Of a stretch of DNA of 64,000 bases, positions 60,723-64,000 are shown in pieces (position 1 is the first letter of the stretch; every line of letters begins with the position of its first letter). This stretch comes from CAVQGZ01 sp963714455 (GTDB lineage Bacteria > Actinomycetota > Actinomycetes > Jiangellales > Jiangellaceae), in NCBI GenBank assembly GCA_963714455.1, contig CAVQON010000015.1, forward strand, positions 1 through 64,000, read 5' to 3'. The notes under the pieces are model-generated. The model was not told the origin of the DNA, ran no database searches, and saw only the letters and a list, made by a program, of their open reading frames with translations. The position numbers and the translations under genes were made by a program.

Positions 60723-62177
60723 GTGGGCACGGGCCAGCCACGGCTCGAGGTGAGCGTCGACGCCGACGACGCCCTGGGCGCCGACGACGCAGTAGGTCTC
60801 GCCGAGCGGCTGCGACGACGCGAGGTGTCGGCCGCCGAGCTGGCCCAGGCGGCCACGGGGCGTGCGCGCGCCGTCAACCCGGCCCTGAACGCTGTGACGA
60901 CGTGGGTGGACGACATGACGCCGTCGCCTGGTGACTCTCCTTTCGCGGGTGTTCCGTCGTTGATCAAGGACAACGACGACCTTGCTGGGTACCCGACGAC
61001 CCAGGGGTCGTGGGCCGTCCCCGACACCCTCGCTCGTGCCGACTCGCCGTGGGTCGCCCAGTTCCGCAGCCTCGGCTTCGCGCCGATCGCCAAGACGACC
61101 CTCCCCGAGTTCGGGCTGACGGCGAGCACCGAGTCGTCCCGCTTCGGCGCCACTCGCAACCCGTGGGACACCGACCGGTCGGCCGGCGGGTCGAGCGGAG
61201 GCTCGGCGGCTCTGGTGGCCGCCGGAGTCGTCCCGCTCGCCCACGCCAACGACGGCGGCGGCTCCATCCGCATCCCGGCGTCGTGCTGCGGGCTGGTTGG
61301 TCTCAAGCCCAGTCGCGGACGGCTGGTCGACCGCCCCGAGGTGGCGCACCTACCGGTGCCCATGACGGTGCAGGGCGTCGTGACCCGCACCGTGCGGGAC
61401 ACAGCGGCCTACTACGCCGCCGCGGAGCGCGCCCACCGCGACCCCCGGCTGCCCCCGATCGGCGACGTCCGCGGACCCAGCCCTGCCCGGCTGCGCATCG
61501 GCCTGGTGCTGGACGCGCCCTACGGCATCGGCGTCGACTCCGACGTCGTTGCGCGCACGTCGCACGCCGCGACGACGTTGGCCGATCTCGGTCACCACGT
61601 CGAGCCCATCGCAGCACCGGGCCCGCGCACGTTCGCGCCCGACTTCTTGGTCTACTGGCAGATGCTGGCCCTGGGGCTGCGCCTGGGGGGTCGCCAGCTG
61701 TTCGGCCGGCGGTTCGACCCGACGCGCACCGAGCCACTGACCGACTACCTCGCCGAAAGGATGCGCCTCGATCTTCCTCGCCTGCCCGCCGCGCTCACCC
61801 GCCTGCGTCGGTGCGCACGACACGGCGAGGCCGTCTACGACACGGTCGACGTGGTGCTCTCCCCGGTGCTCGCGCACCCACCACCGGCTGTCGGGCACAT
61901 CGGGCCGGGTACCGACCCGCGCACCCACCTCGTCCGGCTGCTGCGCTGGACGGCGTTCACGCCGCTTGCGAACGTCAGCGGCGCACCGGCTCTGTCGATG
62001 CCGTGGGGGCACAGCCGCGGGGGTGCCCCCATCGGGGTACACCTTGCCGCTCCCGTGGGCCACGAGGCCCGTCTGCTGCACCTGGCCTACGAGCTGGAGT
62101 CGGCGTCCCCCGCACCGAACCTGTTGACACGTCAAGGAATGCCGGGCGACGCCGCTGACGTTGACCTGCTCGGCTGA
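60723..62177 (+). CDS. Amidase signature family enzyme
   Basis: 484 residues. The Ser-cisSer-Lys triad is visible: the lysine in SLIKDNDDLAGY and the serines in RSAGGSSGGSAALVAAG, with the oxyanion region GGGSIRIPASCCGLVGLKPS. Amidases of this family hydrolyse carboxamides; without gatB/gatC nearby this is not GatA. Substrate unknown. GTG 60723 is preceded by GAGGGGG at suitable distance; GTG 60717 is an alternative. It ends 50 bp before the DsbA-like gene. Confidence 0.9.
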   Translation: MGTGQPRLEVSVDADDALGADDAVGLAERLRRREVSAAELAQAATGRARAVNPALNAVTTWVDDMTPSPGDSPFAGVPSLIKDNDDLAGYPTTQGSWAVPDTLARADSPWVAQFRSLGFAPIAKTTLPEFGLTASTESSRFGATRNPWDTDRSAGGSSGGSAALVAAGVVPLAHANDGGGSIRIPASCCGLVGLKPSRGRLVDRPEVAHLPVPMTVQGVVTRTVRDTAAYYAAAERAHRDPRLPPIGDVRGPSPARLRIGLVLDAPYGIGVDSDVVARTSHAATTLADLGHHVEPIAAPGPRTFAPDFLVYWQMLALGLRLGGRQLFGRRFDPTRTEPLTDYLAERMRLDLPRLPAALTRLRRCARHGEAVYDTVDVVLSPVLAHPPPAVGHIGPGTDPRTHLVRLLRWTAFTPLANVSGAPALSMPWGHSRGGAPIGVHLAAPVGHEARLLHLAYELESASPAPNLLTRQGMPGDAADVDLLG

Positions 62178-62226
62178 GGTGACCTGCTCGGCCGCGCAGC
62201 CCGGTCGGACTACAGGAGTGCAGCGC

Positions 62227-62868
62227 ATGCAGATCGAGGTGTGGGCCGACGTGGTCTGCCCGTGGTGCTACTTGGGCAAGCGGCGGTTCGACAACGCGCT
62301 CGCGGCGTACGAGCGGCGCGACGAGGTCGAGGTGGTCTACCGATCGTTCGAGCTCGACCCTGCGGCGTCGGCCACGAGGTCCGACCCGCTCGGCGCCCAT
62401 CTGTCCGCCAAGTACGGCATCGACGCCGCGCAGGTGCAGGCCATGGAGGATCGGGTGACCGGGCTTGCCGCCGAGGAGGGGCTGACCTACCGCCTCGACC
62501 TCGCGCGCACCGCGCGCACGTTCGACGCCCACCGGCTGATCCACCTTGCCCGCGAGCACGACCGGCAGGACGCCATGACGGAGCGGCTGTTCGCCGCCTA
62601 CTTCACCGAGGGCGCGGTGATCACCGACCCTGCGACGCTGGTGGCACTGGCCGAGCAGGCCGGCGTGGACGGCACGGCTGCTCGCGACGTGCTGGGCTCG
62701 GACGCCTACACGGACGCGGTGCGCAGCGACGAGCAGGTGGCAACCCAGCTCGGCATCACCGGCGTGCCCTTCTTCGTGCGGGATCGGCGGGTCGGCGTGT
62801 CGGGGGCGCAGCCCACCGAGGTGCTCGCCCAGCTGCTTGCCGCCGACGCGGTCGCCTCCGCGCCCTGA
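62227..62868 (+). CDS. DsbA-family oxidoreductase (FrnE-like)
   Basis: 213 residues. The thioredoxin-fold active site is CPWC (C11-C14) in ADVVCPWCYLGKRRFD, and the cis-proline loop is GVPFFV. A helical insertion separates the two halves of the fold, with HRLIHLAREHDRQDAMTERLF as in the FrnE/2-hydroxychromene-2-carboxylate isomerase-like branch. There is no signal peptide, so it is cytoplasmic. It probably acts as a disulfide oxidoreductase or isomerase in stress defence. A ribosome binding site GGAG precedes ATG 62227. Confidence 0.92.
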   Translation: MQIEVWADVVCPWCYLGKRRFDNALAAYERRDEVEVVYRSFELDPAASATRSDPLGAHLSAKYGIDAAQVQAMEDRVTGLAAEEGLTYRLDLARTARTFDAHRLIHLAREHDRQDAMTERLFAAYFTEGAVITDPATLVALAEQAGVDGTAARDVLGSDAYTDAVRSDEQVATQLGITGVPFFVRDRRVGVSGAQPTEVLAQLLAADAVASAP

Positions 62869-62914
62869 CCACGCAGCGCTGCGCGTCCGGTCTGCGCGAT
62901 CTACTGTCGAGCGC

Positions 62915-63979
62915 GTGACTCGCATCGTGGCCGCGGCCGGAGCCCTCCCGCCGCACCGCTACGCCCAAGAAGACATCACCGAGCGGTTCGCCGATGTGGT
63001 GCTGACCGACATCGGCAGACGGCCGCTGCTCGAACGCCTGCACAAGGCCACCACCGTGCGCTCGCGCCACCTCGTGCTGCCGTTGGCCGAGTACGGCGAC
63101 CTGGGCGGGTTCGGCTCGTCGAACGACCACTTCCTCGACGCAGCGGTCGACCTTGGTGCCCAGGCGGTCGGCGACGCCCTGGCCGCCGTCGGGCTCAGCC
63201 CGTCCGACGTCGACGTCATCGTGTCGACGACTGTGACCGGTGTCGCGGTCCCCAGCCTCGACGCGCGCCTCGTGCCCCGCCTCGGGCTGCGCGCCGACGT
63301 GCGCCGCGTCCCGCTGTTCGGCCTCGGCTGCGTGGCCGGTGCCGCGGGGATCGCGCGTACCCACGACCTGCTGACGGGAGACCCGGACGGGGTCGCCGTG
63401 CTGGTCAGCGTCGAGCTGTGCTCGCTCACCCTGCAGCGTCACGACGAGTCGATGGCCAACCTGGTCGGCAGCGGGCTGTTCGGGGACGGTGCGGCCGCAG
63501 TCGTGCTGGTCGGTGAGCGTCGGGCGCAGACGCTGGGACTGAGCGGACCGGAGGTGCTCGCCACCCGCAGCACGTTCTACCCCGACACCGAGAGGGTGAT
63601 GGGCTGGGACATCGGCGGCAGCGGGTTCACGCTCGTCCTCGACTCCACCGTGGCCGACGTCGTCGAGGCGAACCTGGGCGCCGACGTGACTCGATTCCTC
63701 GCCGAGCACGACCTCACCCCGGACGCGGTCGGCCACTGGTTGGCGCACCCAGGGGGGCCGAAGGTGCTCGAGGCCATGCAGCGAGCCCTCGACCTGCCCG
63801 GTGACCCCTTCTCGGTGACCTGGGCATCCCTCGCCGACATCGGCAACCTCTCGTCGTCGTCCGTGCTGCACGTGCTCGCCGAGACGATGCGGGCCCACCC
63901 GCCGACGTCGAGCGTGCCCGCGGTGATGACCGCGATGGGTCCGGGGTTCTGCTCCGAGATCGTCCTGCTGCGCTGGTGA
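62915..63979 (+). CDS. Type III polyketide synthase (chalcone/stilbene synthase family)
   Basis: 354 residues. The thiolase-fold triad is complete: Cys139 in GLGCVAGAAGIAR, His278 in WLAHPGGPKVLEA and Asn311 in ADIGNLSSSSVL. The C-terminal GPGF signature is present (AMGPGFCSEIVLL). Such enzymes extend an acyl-CoA starter with malonyl-CoA to give pyrones, resorcinols or quinone precursors; the product is not predictable here. TACTGT (62902-62907) ends 7 nt before GTG 62915, giving a leaderless start. Further pathway genes, often a methyltransferase and an oxidase, would lie beyond the right edge. Confidence 0.92.
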   Translation: MTRIVAAAGALPPHRYAQEDITERFADVVLTDIGRRPLLERLHKATTVRSRHLVLPLAEYGDLGGFGSSNDHFLDAAVDLGAQAVGDALAAVGLSPSDVDVIVSTTVTGVAVPSLDARLVPRLGLRADVRRVPLFGLGCVAGAAGIARTHDLLTGDPDGVAVLVSVELCSLTLQRHDESMANLVGSGLFGDGAAAVVLVGERRAQTLGLSGPEVLATRSTFYPDTERVMGWDIGGSGFTLVLDSTVADVVEANLGADVTRFLAEHDLTPDAVGHWLAHPGGPKVLEAMQRALDLPGDPFSVTWASLADIGNLSSSSVLHVLAETMRAHPPTSSVPAVMTAMGPGFCSEIVLLRW

Positions 63980-63992
63980 GCGGACGACGCCC

Positions 63993-64000
63993 ATGACGAG
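63993..64000 (+). CDS. Possible start of the next gene, cut by the window end
   Basis: An ATG at 63993 lies 13 nt after the polyketide synthase stop. Only two and a half codons are visible (ATG ACG AG), so neither reality nor product can be judged. In related loci a small membrane methyltransferase or an FAD oxidase often follows. Confidence 0.2.

Noticed and set aside
60723..62177. GatA subunit of the tRNA amidotransferase
   Set aside because: No gatB or gatC nearby, and the sequence is closer to general amidases around the signature.

Overview
The window is chromosomal DNA from a high-GC Gram-positive bacterium of the Actinomycetota. Nearly all third codon positions are G or C, GTG starts are common, and many genes are joined by 4-base GTGA or ATGA stop/start overlaps. 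Family content agrees: SepH, DUF3000, DUF3159, DUF3710, DUF4193, DUF5998, DUF3093, actinobacterial HemQ and a ferrochelatase with a cysteine-rich tail. The gene order from msrB to suhB (about 3.0-31.0 kb) is, as far as I recall it, that of Mycobacterium tuberculosis Rv2674-Rv2701. Unlike mycobacteria, this genome has a topoisomerase IV pair (parC/parE). A Propionibacteriales/Nocardioidaceae-like lineage is my best guess, held loosely.

Layout. 0-2.8 kb is accessory DNA: an MntA/HepT toxin-antitoxin pair, a methyltransferase, a decayed tyrosine-recombinase C-terminus and a MazEF-type pair. 3.0-9.1 kb holds msrB and the late coproporphyrin-dependent haem genes hemQ, hemG and hemE (hemH follows at 31-32 kb), with a DUF4349 lipoprotein and an EamA transporter. 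9.1-14.4 kb carries DUF3000, RNase D and the fadA-fadB beta-oxidation pair, closed by a strong UACG-loop hairpin. 14.4-20.1 kb has dxs and aconitase; aconitase has a perfect 18-bp palindrome in its promoter and an unusual nested palindrome at its 3' side. 20.1-24.9 kb looks like a potassium locus: a TRAM-domain RNA methyltransferase and a KimA-like APC permease divergent from two TrkA proteins. 24.9-32.3 kb holds two DUF3159 membrane proteins around an OB-fold protein, DUF3710, dut, a thioesterase, VanZ-like, DUF3093, DUF4193, suhB and hemH. 32.3-39.1 kb has sepH, thymidine kinase, a phosphodiesterase, DUF5998, a GNAT-acyl-CoA-synthetase-like protein acetyltransferase and a VKOR protein. 39.1-46.9 kb contains an acyl-CoA-dehydrogenase-like gene, parC interrupted by an intein directly after its catalytic tyrosine, convergent parE, a DUF7455 zinc protein and DUF456. 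46.9-55.6 kb has a saccharopine-dehydrogenase-like reductase, an ABC transporter with a LolA-like secreted protein, pgi, and a two-gene membrane unit ending in a PI-PLC-like fusion. 55.6-64.0 kb has DUF2505, a WS/DGAT-type acyltransferase, a DEDD exonuclease-UvrC-like fusion, a frameshifted YccF gene, an amidase, a FrnE-like DsbA protein and a type III polyketide synthase.

A recurring architectural feature is leaderless expression: at least sixteen genes have a TANNNT -10-like hexamer ending 6-7 nt before the start codon and no Shine-Dalgarno sequence. I used this to choose several starts. I saw no rRNA, tRNA, CRISPR array or intact insertion sequence. All functions are read from sequence motifs and family knowledge; no searches were run.
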